A DNA stretch of 64,000 bases from Naumannella halotolerans (GCF_004364645.1 NZ_SOAW01000002.1:124001-188000); one strand, 5' to 3'. Shown: positions 43,978 through 53,416, counted from the stretch's first letter. The notes: generated by a model not told the origin, from the letters alone. Translations and numbers: made by a program.

Positions 43978-46086
43978 GTGAGAAGTGCAGCCTTCCCCGA
44001 GCCTGTGCCCCGGCGCGGGCTCAGCCGCGTGTACGCGGCGCTGGCTGCGCTGTGCCTGGCGACGCTCGGCATCGGCACCGTGCAGACCCTCGGTCCGGCC
44101 GAGACGCCGACCGCGCAGGCGGCCGAAACCGAACTGATCGAGGTCGAGGTGGAGTCCTTCGAGCCCGCGCTACCCGCCCGGGACGGCGAGTTGACCATCT
44201 CCGGCACATTGACCAACACCTCCGATTCGGCGATCGCCAACGTCCGCCCCTATCTGTGGCGCAACCAGGGTCCGCTGACGAACCGGGCCTCCCTGGACCC
44301 GGTGCTCGAGGGCACCCTGCCGAGCGAGGGCCGGGTGTTCGTCGACGGCGCGTTCGAGAACGTGACCGACGATCGCGGCCCGATGCAGCCCGGTGAGGAA
44401 CTGCCGTTCACCGTCACCGCCAAGATCGAGGACCTCGACCTGCCCCGGGCCTCCGGGGTCTATCCGGTCGGGGTGGACGTACTCGGCCAGGTCGACAACG
44501 GCGCGGTGTCCGTTCCCGGGCAGACCCGGCTGTTGCTGCCGCTGCCGGCCGAGGGAGCCACCGAACCCGAGCCGTCGAAGATCACCTCGGTGGTGATGTT
44601 CAACGCCGAACCGACGATGTATGCACCCGGCCAGTTCATCAACGACGACCTGGCCGCCGAGGTCTCCCGCGGCGGCCGGCTGGCGACGCTGCTGGAGACC
44701 GCCCGCACCGAGGGCATCAGTTGGGCGATCGACCCGTCGCTGTACGACGAGTTGACCGCGATGGCGCAGGGCTATCAGGTACGCGATGAGCAGGGCAATC
44801 TCACCGAGGGCAGCGGTTCGGCGGTGGCCGCCCGCTGGCTGGCCGACTTCGACGCCCTGAACGATTCGGTCGGATTCCGTCTGCCCTATGCCGGGGTCGA
44901 CGCCGAGGCGGCGATCGTGAACGAACAACCGGAACTGATCGACCGGGCCGCCGAACTCGGTGCGACCTCCGATCTCGGGGGTCTGCCGGTCCTGGAGTGG
45001 TTCGACGACGGCATGATCGACCTGGACACCCTCGAGGCCACCACCGGACTGGATCCGACGGTGGTGCTGACCTCCAACGCCGACAGCGCGCACCGACTGC
45101 TGCAGTCCCCGGCCGACACCGAGGCCCCGCTGGTCCGTTACGACCCGCTGGCCTACGCCGGCGGCCCCGAGGGTACGAGCGACGCCCACCGCCGGCAACG
45201 GCTGCTCGCCGAGTCCTACATCGACGCGCGCTCCCAGCCGAGCGGCGGCGGCACCGTCCGGGTGATCACCACCGCCGAGCAGGCGCGGGCCGATGTCGCC
45301 GCGGAGGCACCGTGGGTGGAACGGTTGAGCCTGACCGAGCTGCTGGGCACCGACCCCAATGAGTGGAGCGAGACCTTCTCCGGCAGCACCTCCGAACCCT
45401 TGACGCCCGAACAGCTCGAACTGATGGCCGGCATCGAGGAGCGGTCGGACTCCTACATCGGCGCCCAGAGCGATCCCGAAGACAGCGCCCAGAGCATCAC
45501 CCACGCCCTGGCGCGCGCCTCCAGCACCACCTGGCGTGGTCGGGCCGAGGCCCAGGCCGAGTTCCTCGCGCCGGTGCAGGCACGGATCGAGGCCTTCTTC
45601 GGCGGTGACGAACTCAGCCTGGAGGCGACCAGCCGGGTCACCATGGACGACCAGCAGGGCCTGTTCCCGGTGACCATCAGCTCGCAACTGGACGAACCGG
45701 TCAACGTGGCGGTGATCTTCACCTCCAGCAACGACGCCCGGTTGTCGATCCCCGACACCGAGGTGGTACGCGTACCGCCGGGTGAATCGGTGACCGTCGA
45801 CGCCCGGCCGAAGGCGGCCACCAACGGCACCGTGCCGGTGGTGGCACATCTGGTCACCCCGGACCGGACCGAGATCGGCCCGGGAGTGGAGATCGAGGTG
45901 CAGGCGACCCGGCTCGGCGCCGTCGGCTGGGTGATCGTCGCCGTCTCCGGGGTGGTGCTGGTGGTCTCCACCCTGTTGCGGATCCGGCAGGTACGCCGGC
46001 ACGGCAAGGCACCGGCCGAGACCGCCACCGACGACGATCCGGTGCCGACCGAGACCACTTCGGCCCCCAGCGGGGCCGCCCGATGA
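43978..46086 (+). CDS. DUF6049-type secreted, membrane-anchored protein upstream of murJ
   Basis: A 702-residue protein with an N-terminal signal peptide (hydrophobic VYAALAALCLATLGIGTV; likely cleavage near AQA-AE, about residue 49). A large extracellular region follows, then one C-terminal membrane helix (VGWVIVAVSGVVLVVSTLL, about residue 650) and a short cytosolic tail. The extracellular part has an Ig-like start and a central domain rich in Asp and Leu. Proteins of this type lie between cca and murJ in many actinobacteria and are presumed to work with MurJ in the envelope. Its stop overlaps the murJ start by 4 bp. Confidence 0.85.
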   Translation: MRSAAFPEPVPRRGLSRVYAALAALCLATLGIGTVQTLGPAETPTAQAAETELIEVEVESFEPALPARDGELTISGTLTNTSDSAIANVRPYLWRNQGPLTNRASLDPVLEGTLPSEGRVFVDGAFENVTDDRGPMQPGEELPFTVTAKIEDLDLPRASGVYPVGVDVLGQVDNGAVSVPGQTRLLLPLPAEGATEPEPSKITSVVMFNAEPTMYAPGQFINDDLAAEVSRGGRLATLLETARTEGISWAIDPSLYDELTAMAQGYQVRDEQGNLTEGSGSAVAARWLADFDALNDSVGFRLPYAGVDAEAAIVNEQPELIDRAAELGATSDLGGLPVLEWFDDGMIDLDTLEATTGLDPTVVLTSNADSAHRLLQSPADTEAPLVRYDPLAYAGGPEGTSDAHRRQRLLAESYIDARSQPSGGGTVRVITTAEQARADVAAEAPWVERLSLTELLGTDPNEWSETFSGSTSEPLTPEQLELMAGIEERSDSYIGAQSDPEDSAQSITHALARASSTTWRGRAEAQAEFLAPVQARIEAFFGGDELSLEATSRVTMDDQQGLFPVTISSQLDEPVNVAVIFTSSNDARLSIPDTEVVRVPPGESVTVDARPKAATNGTVPVVAHLVTPDRTEIGPGVEIEVQATRLGAVGWVIVAVSGVVLVVSTLLRIRQVRRHGKAPAETATDDDPVPTETTSAPSGAAR

Positions 46087-49000
46087 CCGAACGCAACCGG
46101 TCGCTGGTCTCGGCCACGGCCCTGATGGCCTCGGGCACCCTGATCTCCCGGGTGCTCGGGTTCGTCCGGGTGGCGCTGCTGGCCTTCGTCTTCGGCAATG
46201 CCGGTCTGCAGGCCGATGGGTACAACCTGGCCTTCGCCGTCTCCAACGGTCTGTACTTCCTGATCGCCGGCGGTGTGCTGAACACCGTCCTGGTGCCGCA
46301 GATCGTCCGCGCGATCAAGAACGACGCCGACGGCGGGAACGCCTTCGTCTCCAAGATCGTGACCGCGATCCTGACCATCATGGCCGCCCTCACGGTGGTG
46401 CTGACGATCGCCACTCCGCTGGTGATGATCCCCTACTCCGGGCCGGAGTGGCGCTCCCCGGAGCTGGCCGCACAGTGGCAGTCGGTGCTGCTGATCGCGT
46501 ACCTGATCATGCCGCAGATCTTCTTCTACGGGCTGTACGTGGTGCTCGGCCAGGTGCTGAACGCCCACGGGCGTTTCGGCCCCATGATGTGGACCCCGAT
46601 CGTGAACAACGTGGTCTCGATCGCGGTACTCGTCGGGTACTTCCTGATCTGGGGAGTCACCGCGCCGGAGCAGAGCAACCAGCCGTTCACCACTGCCCAG
46701 GCGGTCACCCTCGGCCTGGGCGGGCTGGCCGGGATCGTGCTGCAGGCGCTGGTGATGATCCCCTATGTCCGGGCGACGGGATTGAAGCTGACCCCGCGCT
46801 TCGACTGGCGCAATGCGGGGCTGGGGCACGTCTTCCGGCTGGCGGTCTGGACCCTGGCCTACATGACGGTCAGCCAGATCGGGTTGATGGTCACCACCAA
46901 CATCGTCTCCTCGGCCTCCACCCTCGGCACCCAGGGTGCGGGTCTCACCGCCTACACCAACGCCCGGTTGTTGTGGCAGGTGCCGCACTCGATGATCACG
47001 GTCTCCCTGGCCACCGCGATGTTGCCGATGGTCGCCCGGCTGGCCCAAGAACACGACCTCCACGGGGCCGCCGGTGAAGGTCTGCGGACACAGAAGATGG
47101 CCGCCACCGTGATGGTGCCGGCCACCTTGGCCTTCGCCGCCCTGGCCTTCCCGCTGTCCCGGATCCTGTTCGGCAGCGGCGCCGGCGCCTTCGACTACGG
47201 GTTCACCGCCTGGACCCTGATCGCCGCCTGTGTCGGGATCATCCCGTTCACGGTGCAGTACATCTGCCTGCGGCTCTACTACGCGCTGGAGGACACCCGT
47301 ACCCCGGCGCTGCAGCAGATCCTGATCGTCGGCGTCAACATCGCCCTGGCCCTCGCCTTCGTCGCCAGCCCACTGGCCTCACCGCAATGGCTCGCCCCGG
47401 GGATGGCCCTGGCCTACTCGCTGTCCTACGTGGTCGGCGTCTTCATCTCCTGGCACAACCTGCGCAAGAAGCTGCCCGATCTCGACTCGATGGTGATCAT
47501 CCGTCACCTGGTCCGGGTCGGTCTGTGTGCCCTGCCGGCCGGGGCGGTCGCACTGGCGATCTCCTGGTTCACCCGCGGTTGGCAGGACTCGCTGCTGCTG
47601 ACCGTGTTGATCACCGCGGTCGCCGGCCTGCTCGGTCTGGTCATCTACTTCGGCATGGCCCGGGTGCTGCGGGTACGCGAGGTGAACGACATCGTCGCCA
47701 CCGTGCTGCGACGTGGCGGGCGCAAGCGTGGGCAGGTGGAGCGGGCCGGCGCCGACTCCGATGACGAGTGGTACCCCGGTGACGACGAGCCGACTGAGGT
47801 CTTCCACTTCCCCGAGCAGTCGATGGACGACCCGAAGACGGTCCTGATGCCGCGGATCGGGGCGGAGCTGCCACCGGCAGGAGTGGCCCTGGAGCCCGAA
47901 CCGCCGGTGGATCCGGGTACCTTTGGCATACCCGATGCGCCACAGAGAGCGGCCGGACCATTGGACACCACTGCCGAGGACGAGCACCCGATCCGGGTGA
48001 AGGCCGGCCAAGAACTTGGCCATCGTTACCGCTTGGAGCGCCCGGTCGTCCGCCGGGAGGGTTCCCAGAGCTGGCAGGCCTGGGATTCGGTGCTCGGCCG
48101 GCAGGTGATGGTGCACCTGCTGCCGGCCGACAGTGCGCAGGCCGAGAGCGTGCTGTACGCCTCCCGCAGCGCAGCGATCGCCACCGATTCCCGGTTCCTG
48201 CGGGTGCTCGACGTGGTGCCCTCGGCGACGGTGACCGAGATCAGCGACCCGGCCCGGCCGCTGCCGGAGGCCGACAGCTGGCCGCGGCGCAGTGTCACCC
48301 CGGCCGAACCCGACCGGCTGGCCTATGTGGTCACCGAGTGGGCCGAGGGATCGACCCTGCAGGATCTGTTGCGCGACGGCCCGCTGACCGCGGTCGAGGC
48401 GGCCTGGTTGTTGCACGAACTGGCCGATGCCCTGTCCGGCATCCACGAGCAGCAGATCGGCCATGAGCGGCTGAACCCCGACACCGTGGTGATCACCCCG
48501 ACCGGCAATGTGAAGATCGCCGGCCTGCTGACCGAGGTCGCGCTGCAGCCGGTCGACCCGCACACCGACGACAATGCCGAGGAACTCGTCGACGAGCTGC
48601 GCGATGTCCACGACCTGGGCCGCTTGCTCTATGCCTGTCTGCTCTGTCGCTGGCCGGGCGGACCTGCCTACGGGCTCGGTGAGGCACCGATCGCCGGTCG
48701 CAGCTGGCTGACCCCACGGCAGGTACGTGCCGGTGTCTCGCCGCTGTTGGATGAACTGTGCGATCGGATGTTGAACCCAACCCCGCGGCACCGCAAGCCG
48801 CCGATCCACAGCTCGGCCGAACTGGCCGGGGAACTGACCCGGGTGCTGGCCGGGGTGGACGCCGTCGCCGAGCTGGAACAGCGGGTACGCCAGCAGCGTT
48901 CGGGTCAGGTGACCCGCGCCGATCAGCGCCTGCCGCTCGCTCGCGGCATCGGCCCGGCGCATCCTCCGGCACCCACACCGACCACCCCGCCGACGCCAAC

Positions 49001-49739
49001 CAGGCCACCGGCCCCGCAGATCATGGTCCGTTCGCGCAGCGGGGAGACCACCCGTACCGCCGCCATCCCCGAGCGACCGCCGGCCGAGGAAGAGCGCCCC
49101 GAGCGCCGGTCCGCGGCCCGGTTGATCTTCCCGGCGCTGCTGGCCCTGGCCTTCGTCCTGGTGATCGCGGTCGCCCGGATCATCGGCGGCGCTGCACCGA
49201 GCAACGAGGGCGAGGCCGGCGCCCCGGCCCAGCAGCAGGGTACGGAGTCGGCGGAACAGCAGCCGAGTGAACCGCAGGTCCACGAGATCGTCGCCGCCCG
49301 GGACTTCGATCCCCAAGGTGATGACCAGACCGAGAATCCGGACCTGGTCGGCGATGCCGTCGACGGCGATCCCGAAACCGCCTGGCGGACCCTGCAGTAC
49401 TACAACAACCCCGAGCTCGGCGGGGCCAAGCGCGGCGTCGGCCTGGTGCTCGACCTCGGCGAACCGGTCCCGGTCTCCACCGTGGACGTGCTGCTGGGTT
49501 CCGGCGACACCGACCTGGAGCTCCGCGTCCCGGACCCGGTGGCGGTCGACGAACCACCGATGCAGAGCGACGAGGACTGGCGTAGCGTTGCCTCGGTGGA
49601 CGGGGCACAGGGGCAGACCGAGCTGACGCTCGATCCTGCCGAGGAGACCCGCTACGTGCTGGTCTACCTGACCCGGCTGCCGGCCAATGACGAAGGCAAC
49701 TATCAGGGCTTCATCTACGAGGTCGAGGTCTCGGGGTGA
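46083..49739 (+). CDS. murJ: MurJ lipid II flippase fused to a pseudokinase and an extracellular domain
   Basis: A 1218-residue protein. Residues 1-540 form the 14-helix MurJ/MviN transporter (SGTLISRVLGFVRVALLAFV at the N-terminus). After a charged linker comes a kinase-like domain (about 638-890) in which the catalytic loop reads HERLNPD in place of HRDxKxxN and no DFG is present, so it is a pseudokinase. A single helix at about 1012-1035 leads to a discoidin-like extracellular domain (ARDFDPQGDD onward). The layout matches mycobacterial MviN, whose phosphorylated pseudokinase recruits FhaA. The ATG overlaps the upstream stop. Confidence 0.94.
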   Translation: MTERNRSLVSATALMASGTLISRVLGFVRVALLAFVFGNAGLQADGYNLAFAVSNGLYFLIAGGVLNTVLVPQIVRAIKNDADGGNAFVSKIVTAILTIMAALTVVLTIATPLVMIPYSGPEWRSPELAAQWQSVLLIAYLIMPQIFFYGLYVVLGQVLNAHGRFGPMMWTPIVNNVVSIAVLVGYFLIWGVTAPEQSNQPFTTAQAVTLGLGGLAGIVLQALVMIPYVRATGLKLTPRFDWRNAGLGHVFRLAVWTLAYMTVSQIGLMVTTNIVSSASTLGTQGAGLTAYTNARLLWQVPHSMITVSLATAMLPMVARLAQEHDLHGAAGEGLRTQKMAATVMVPATLAFAALAFPLSRILFGSGAGAFDYGFTAWTLIAACVGIIPFTVQYICLRLYYALEDTRTPALQQILIVGVNIALALAFVASPLASPQWLAPGMALAYSLSYVVGVFISWHNLRKKLPDLDSMVIIRHLVRVGLCALPAGAVALAISWFTRGWQDSLLLTVLITAVAGLLGLVIYFGMARVLRVREVNDIVATVLRRGGRKRGQVERAGADSDDEWYPGDDEPTEVFHFPEQSMDDPKTVLMPRIGAELPPAGVALEPEPPVDPGTFGIPDAPQRAAGPLDTTAEDEHPIRVKAGQELGHRYRLERPVVRREGSQSWQAWDSVLGRQVMVHLLPADSAQAESVLYASRSAAIATDSRFLRVLDVVPSATVTEISDPARPLPEADSWPRRSVTPAEPDRLAYVVTEWAEGSTLQDLLRDGPLTAVEAAWLLHELADALSGIHEQQIGHERLNPDTVVITPTGNVKIAGLLTEVALQPVDPHTDDNAEELVDELRDVHDLGRLLYACLLCRWPGGPAYGLGEAPIAGRSWLTPRQVRAGVSPLLDELCDRMLNPTPRHRKPPIHSSAELAGELTRVLAGVDAVAELEQRVRQQRSGQVTRADQRLPLARGIGPAHPPAPTPTTPPTPTRPPAPQIMVRSRSGETTRTAAIPERPPAEEERPERRSAARLIFPALLALAFVLVIAVARIIGGAAPSNEGEAGAPAQQQGTESAEQQPSEPQVHEIVAARDFDPQGDDQTENPDLVGDAVDGDPETAWRTLQYYNNPELGGAKRGVGLVLDLGEPVPVSTVDVLLGSGDTDLELRVPDPVAVDEPPMQSDEDWRSVASVDGAQGQTELTLDPAEETRYVLVYLTRLPANDEGNYQGFIYEVEVSG

Positions 49740-50320
49740 GCGAGCGCACGCTGATCGGTGCCGACGAGCGTACCGACGACGAGTTGCTGGCCGCCCATGT
49801 GGCCGGCGACCCGAACGCCTTCGGACTGCTGTTCGCTCGGCACCGCAACCGGATGTGGGCGATCGCGCTGAAGACGATGCGCGATCCCGAGGAGGCGGCC
49901 GACGCGCTGCAGGAGGCGATGATCGCAGCCTTCCGCCGGGCAGGCAGTTTTCGTGGCGAGTCGAAGGTCACCACCTGGCTGCACCGGGTGGTGGTGAATG
50001 CCTGTCTGGACCGGATCCGCCGGAACAAGGTACGCAAGGCCCACCCGCTGCCCGAGGATCCGGACCGGATGAGTGAGCTGGCCGGTTCGACCCGTACCGA
50101 CGAGGTGGAACGCCACGATCTGCGCCAAGCCCTCAACGCCGCATTGGGTCAGTTGAACACCGACCAACGCAGCGCCCTGCTGCTGATCGACGTCGAGGGC
50201 TATTCGGTGGAGGAGGCGGCCACGATCCTCGGTTGTGCGCCCGGCACCGTGAAGAGCCGCTGCGCCCGGGGCCGGGCACGACTCGCCCGGTTGCTGGTCC
50301 ATCTGCGTGAGGACGAGTGA
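49736..50320 (+). CDS. sigM: ECF RNA polymerase sigma factor SigM
   Basis: A 194-residue extracytoplasmic-function sigma factor. Region 2 (AFGLLFARHRNRMWAIALKT, then DALQEAMIAAFRRAGSF) and region 4 (ATILGCAPGTVKSRCARGRA) are both complete. Position directly after murJ, with GTGA overlap, identifies it as the SigM orthologue group. It probably answers envelope or oxidative stress. The soluble zinc-finger protein at 50934-51317 is its most likely anti-sigma factor, separated from it by one membrane-protein gene. Confidence 0.94.
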   Translation: MSERTLIGADERTDDELLAAHVAGDPNAFGLLFARHRNRMWAIALKTMRDPEEAADALQEAMIAAFRRAGSFRGESKVTTWLHRVVVNACLDRIRRNKVRKAHPLPEDPDRMSELAGSTRTDEVERHDLRQALNAALGQLNTDQRSALLLIDVEGYSVEEAATILGCAPGTVKSRCARGRARLARLLVHLREDE

Positions 50321-50823
50321 GCATGGAGACCCTGAAGGCGCGCAAGGATCCGCTGCCGGCGATCGTCGGCACCGGACTGCTCGGTCTGGTCACGGTCGTC
50401 TTCCTGGTCTCCGGTCGACCGATCGGCTGGTGGCAGGCCGCCGCGGTGGTGATCGTGCTCACCACGGTCTACGGACTCTTCCGCTGGTCGCAGGGACACA
50501 CCACGGTGAACCTCTGCAATGACAAGATCACCGTCAGTTCCCCGTTCGGCAGCAAGGAGGTACGTGGTGGCTCGGTCACGGCGGTCCGCGAGATGCCGAA
50601 CGGGCGCAGCCCGAACCACCTGCTGCTCACCGACGACGGGCGGAAGGTGCACGTACCCTCCTCGGAGGTCGAACGCGGGCACAGTGCGCTGTTCGACTGG
50701 CTCGCCGCCCACGCACCGCAGGCCGAGCTGGACAAGCGCTCGATCCGCACCCGCCGGTTGGTGCACGAGCGACGCAGCTCTGCGACGGAGACCACAGGCG
50801 AAGACTCCTCAGAAATTGGTTGA
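50317..50823 (+). CDS. Membrane-anchored PH-like protein
   Basis: A 168-residue protein with two N-terminal membrane helices (LPAIVGTGLLGLVTVVFLVSG and WWQAAAVVIVLTTVYGLF). A beta-rich cytosolic domain resembling bacterial PH (YdbT/YdbS-type) domains follows (NLCNDKITVSSPFGSKEV), then a basic tail. The GTG at 50317 overlaps the sigM stop; ATG 50323 is two codons later. Co-translation with sigM suggests a role in the same stress response, but I know of no function for it. Confidence 0.75.
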   Translation: MSMETLKARKDPLPAIVGTGLLGLVTVVFLVSGRPIGWWQAAAVVIVLTTVYGLFRWSQGHTTVNLCNDKITVSSPFGSKEVRGGSVTAVREMPNGRSPNHLLLTDDGRKVHVPSSEVERGHSALFDWLAAHAPQAELDKRSIRTRRLVHERRSSATETTGEDSSEIG

Positions 50824-50933
50824 AATAGATACGATCGGTGGGGAGCCTACCCACCTTCCGGTTCGTCAGAAGGATCGGGCAGCACGGCTGTCCCGCCCCC
50901 CTCTGCCTTCCCCCGAACCCCTGAGGAGTCCTG

Positions 50934-51317
50934 GTGCGTGAGCATCCGACAACCGACGAGCTCGCCGAACTCGCCCTGGGCGAGACGGCCGCGCCGGTTG
51001 CCGACCATGTCGCCGGGTGCGCCGACTGCCAGGCGGAACTGGCTGCATTGGCAGAGGTCAGCTCCCTGCTCGAGGGAGAGGATCCACCGCCGATCCCCGA
51101 AGCCGTCGCAGCCCGTCTGCAAGCCACCTTGGCCGAAGAGGTCGAACGTGAACGGCAGGGGCAGGCGTTCGAGGACCAGCGCGAGGCCCTGCTGCGCGCC
51201 TCGAAACGGACCGAACTCGGCACCTTCGGGCCGAATCTGGCGACCGAGAAGAAGGACTTCAGCCCCGATGGCCGGCACGCCGTCGCAGCCCGGAACCGGG
51301 CCCGGCGTCAGGGCTGA
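50934..51317 (+). CDS. Zinc-finger (ZAS) anti-sigma factor candidate, soluble
   Basis: A 127-residue protein with the zinc-binding anti-sigma pattern His-x3-Cys-x2-Cys in HVAGCADCQAE (about residues 25-32). No hydrophobic segment follows, so unlike most RsmA-type regulators of SigM it would be cytosolic, in the manner of RsrA/RshA. GAGGAG lies five bases before the GTG at 50934. The C-terminal half is charged and probably disordered. Its location two genes after sigM makes SigM the first partner to test; a thiol-responsive sigma factor is an alternative. Confidence 0.75.
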   Translation: MREHPTTDELAELALGETAAPVADHVAGCADCQAELAALAEVSSLLEGEDPPPIPEAVAARLQATLAEEVERERQGQAFEDQREALLRASKRTELGTFGPNLATEKKDFSPDGRHAVAARNRARRQG

Positions 51318-51318
51318 C

Positions 51319-51332
51319 CCGCTGCGCAGCGG
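51319..51332 (+). terminator. Short palindrome after the anti-sigma gene
   Basis: CCGCTGCGCAGCGG is a perfect 14-bp palindrome two bases after the stop codon. It is short for a terminator hairpin and is followed directly by a tandem repeat. Confidence 0.35.
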
Positions 51333-51350
51333 CTCGGCCGGTCGCTGACT

Positions 51351-51433
51351 CGACCGGCCCGACCGGGATCGCGATCGGCCCTGCCGGGGTCTCGATCGGC
51401 CCGCCGGGATCTCGATTGGCCCCGACGGGATAC
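51351..51433. repeat. Four tandem copies of a ~21-bp unit
   Basis: Units of the form CGATCGGCCC(N)GCCGGGRTCT recur at about 51351, 51372, 51393 and 51413, with slight drift. The array fills the gap between the anti-sigma and monooxygenase genes. A period of two helical turns would place all units on one face of the DNA. Confidence 0.7.
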
Positions 51434-51497
51434 TGGGCCGTGTGCACCAGCGAAGCTCCGATCCGATGATCGGGTCAGTACCGGCGGGTCCGTACCG

Positions 51498-52556
51498 GTG
51501 AACGATCCGCGTCGCAGCGATGTGCTGGTGATCGGTGCCGGGCAGGCCGGCCTTTCGGTCAGTCACCATCTGGACCGGCTCGGTCTGCAGCATCTTGTGC
51601 TGGACGCCGAGGAGGGCCCCGGTGGCGCCTGGCGGCACCGCTGGCCGACGCTGACGATGGGCACGGTGAACGGTATCCGCGAGTTGCCGGACAGCACTCC
51701 CCCGGCCGCCGATGCCGACGAACCGGCCAACCGGGCGATTCCGGAGTGGTTCGGCACCTACGAGCGTGACTTCGGCATCGAGGTCGAGCGTCCGGTACGG
51801 ATCCGCCGGGTCACCTCGGTCGGTGACCGGTTGCTCGCCCACGCCGCCGACGGCAGGTCCTGGTCGGTCCGGGCGTTGGCCAATGCCACCGGCACCTGGC
51901 GCAAACCGTTCTGGCCCTCGGTGCCTGGCCGGGACTCCTTCACCGGCACGCAACTGCACACCCACGACTATCCCGGCCCGCAGCCGTTCGCCGGGAAACG
52001 GGTGGTCGTGGTCGGTGGCGGGATCTCCGCGGTCCAGCATCTGCTGGAGATCGCCCCCCTGGCCGCCGGCACCTTGTGGGTGACCCGCCGGCCGCCGATC
52101 TTCACCGACGGCGAGTTCGGCGAGGAGCGTGGCCGGGCGGCCGTGGCGATGGTGGCCGACCGGGTGAGCAAGGGTCTGGCGCCGCGTTCGGTGGTCAGTG
52201 TCACCGGGCTGCCGCTGACCCCGGCGGTCCGGGACGGCATCCACAGCGGGGTGCTGAACCGGTTGCCGATGTTCAGCGCGGTGACCGCCGACGGTGTGGC
52301 CTGGTCCGACGGCCGCCGCTGCCGCGCCGATGTCATCCTCTGGGCGACCGGATTCCGGCACAACCTCGACCATCTGGCGCCGCTGCACCTGCGCAGCGCC
52401 GACGGCGGGATCGTGATGGACGGCCAGCAGTTGACCCGGGTGGCGAAGGATCATCGGATCCAGCTGGTCGGTTATGGCCCGGGAGCCTCGACCATCGGCG
52501 CCAATCGGGCGGGCCGGGCGGCGGCCCGGGAGATCCAACGGCTGCTGGACAGCTGA
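51498..52556 (+). CDS. Flavin-containing monooxygenase-like FAD/NAD(P) oxidoreductase
   Basis: A 352-residue protein of the CzcO/FMO-like group. An FAD-binding motif near the N-terminus (VLVIGAGQAGLSVSHHL), a second dinucleotide motif (VVVVGGGISAVQHLLE, about residue 168) and the FMO-type ATGFR motif (ILWATGFRHNLDHL) are present. It starts with GTG at 51498. The substrate is unknown. It is in the sigM-trxBA interval but is not overlapped with either unit; an operon with the upstream genes is not evident because of the tandem repeat between them. Confidence 0.85.
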   Translation: MNDPRRSDVLVIGAGQAGLSVSHHLDRLGLQHLVLDAEEGPGGAWRHRWPTLTMGTVNGIRELPDSTPPAADADEPANRAIPEWFGTYERDFGIEVERPVRIRRVTSVGDRLLAHAADGRSWSVRALANATGTWRKPFWPSVPGRDSFTGTQLHTHDYPGPQPFAGKRVVVVGGGISAVQHLLEIAPLAAGTLWVTRRPPIFTDGEFGEERGRAAVAMVADRVSKGLAPRSVVSVTGLPLTPAVRDGIHSGVLNRLPMFSAVTADGVAWSDGRRCRADVILWATGFRHNLDHLAPLHLRSADGGIVMDGQQLTRVAKDHRIQLVGYGPGASTIGANRAGRAAAREIQRLLDS

Positions 52557-52589
52557 ACCCGGAACCGTGCCGGGTCAGATCGTGCCAGG

Positions 52590-52712
52590 TCAGATCGTGT
52601 CGGTCGCCTCGGCCCAGACGGCGGCTTCGAGCTCCCGCTCCTGCCGCAGATGACGGATCCGCAGCACGCCGAGGGTCGTACCGATGGCCACCAGCGGAAT
52701 CAGGATCTTCAT
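52590..52712 (-). CDS. DLW-39-family micro-protein
   Basis: A 40-residue protein with one short hydrophobic helix (ILIPLVAIGTTLGVL), a charged stretch and the ending AAVWAEATDTI. That ending matches the Asp-Leu-Trp/WAEATD hallmark of the DLW-39 family, tiny proteins conserved near the replication origin in actinobacteria with no known function. ATG 52712 gives the expected family length. The convergent gene upstream ends 33 bp away. Confidence 0.8.
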   Translation of the reverse strand: MKILIPLVAIGTTLGVLRIRHLRQERELEAAVWAEATDTI

Positions 52713-52822
52713 GGCTCCACAGGGTACGCGCCCGCTCGCCTTCGTCGCATCCGGCACCCGAACTCCTATGCTGGCGGGCAGTACGTGAGCACCACGTGTC
52801 ACCCACTTCCCCAGGAGGTCCC

Positions 52823-53410
52823 GTGCGCAACCGACGTCTGTGCCTGTTGGTACCGGCCGTCGTCGGGCTCATCGCCATTGCCGGCTGTGCGCCGAGCGAG
52901 CCGACGCCCACGCCGACCATCACCCCCACCACCGCCGAGGTCCCGAGCGAGGACACCTACGACCGGGGGTCGGCACCCACCGAGGCCCCACCGGCCGGTG
53001 ACACCTTCGGCTTCGACGAGGCGGCCCGCTACGACAACAGGGTCCTGGTACAGATCGACTCGGTCGAGGCCGGCACCGCGACCGAGACCATGACCGGCGC
53101 CGAGGGCACCGGCGGGGAGATCGTCACCGTCACCGTGGAGTTGATCAACGAGGGAACCGACACCGTCGACCTGGCCGACTGGGCGGTCCATGCCTACTAC
53201 GGGGACGCCGACGTCGGTGCGGTGATGGTCCGCGACGAAGCGGGTACGGTCGGTGACTCCTTCGACGGGTCGATCGGTCCCTCGCAGTCGGTGACGGCCG
53301 ATTTCGCCTTCGCCGCACCGGCCGCTGAGATCGAGCGGGTGTCGGTGCTGGTCGATCCGCGCGATGACGTCAACGAACCGGTGCTGTTCGTCGGCGCGGC
53401 CGACAGCTGA
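52823..53410 (+). CDS. Lipoprotein with a DUF4352-like domain
   Basis: A 195-residue protein with a lipoprotein signal (VPAVVGLIAIAGC, lipobox Cys at about residue 22), a Thr/Pro-rich spacer and a beta-sandwich domain (VTVTVELINEGTDTVDL) typical of DUF4352/telomeric-repeat-binding-factor-2-like secreted proteins. A perfect CAGGAGG precedes the GTG at 52823. It would be anchored to the outer face of the membrane. Function is unknown. It is convergent with trxA. Confidence 0.85.
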   Translation: MRNRRLCLLVPAVVGLIAIAGCAPSEPTPTPTITPTTAEVPSEDTYDRGSAPTEAPPAGDTFGFDEAARYDNRVLVQIDSVEAGTATETMTGAEGTGGEIVTVTVELINEGTDTVDLADWAVHAYYGDADVGAVMVRDEAGTVGDSFDGSIGPSQSVTADFAFAAPAAEIERVSVLVDPRDDVNEPVLFVGAADS

Positions 53411-53416
53411 GGCTGC

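Noticed and set aside
51351-51433. Possible CRISPR-like array
   Set aside because: The units are contiguous with no unique spacers and only about 21 bp long; it is a simple tandem repeat.
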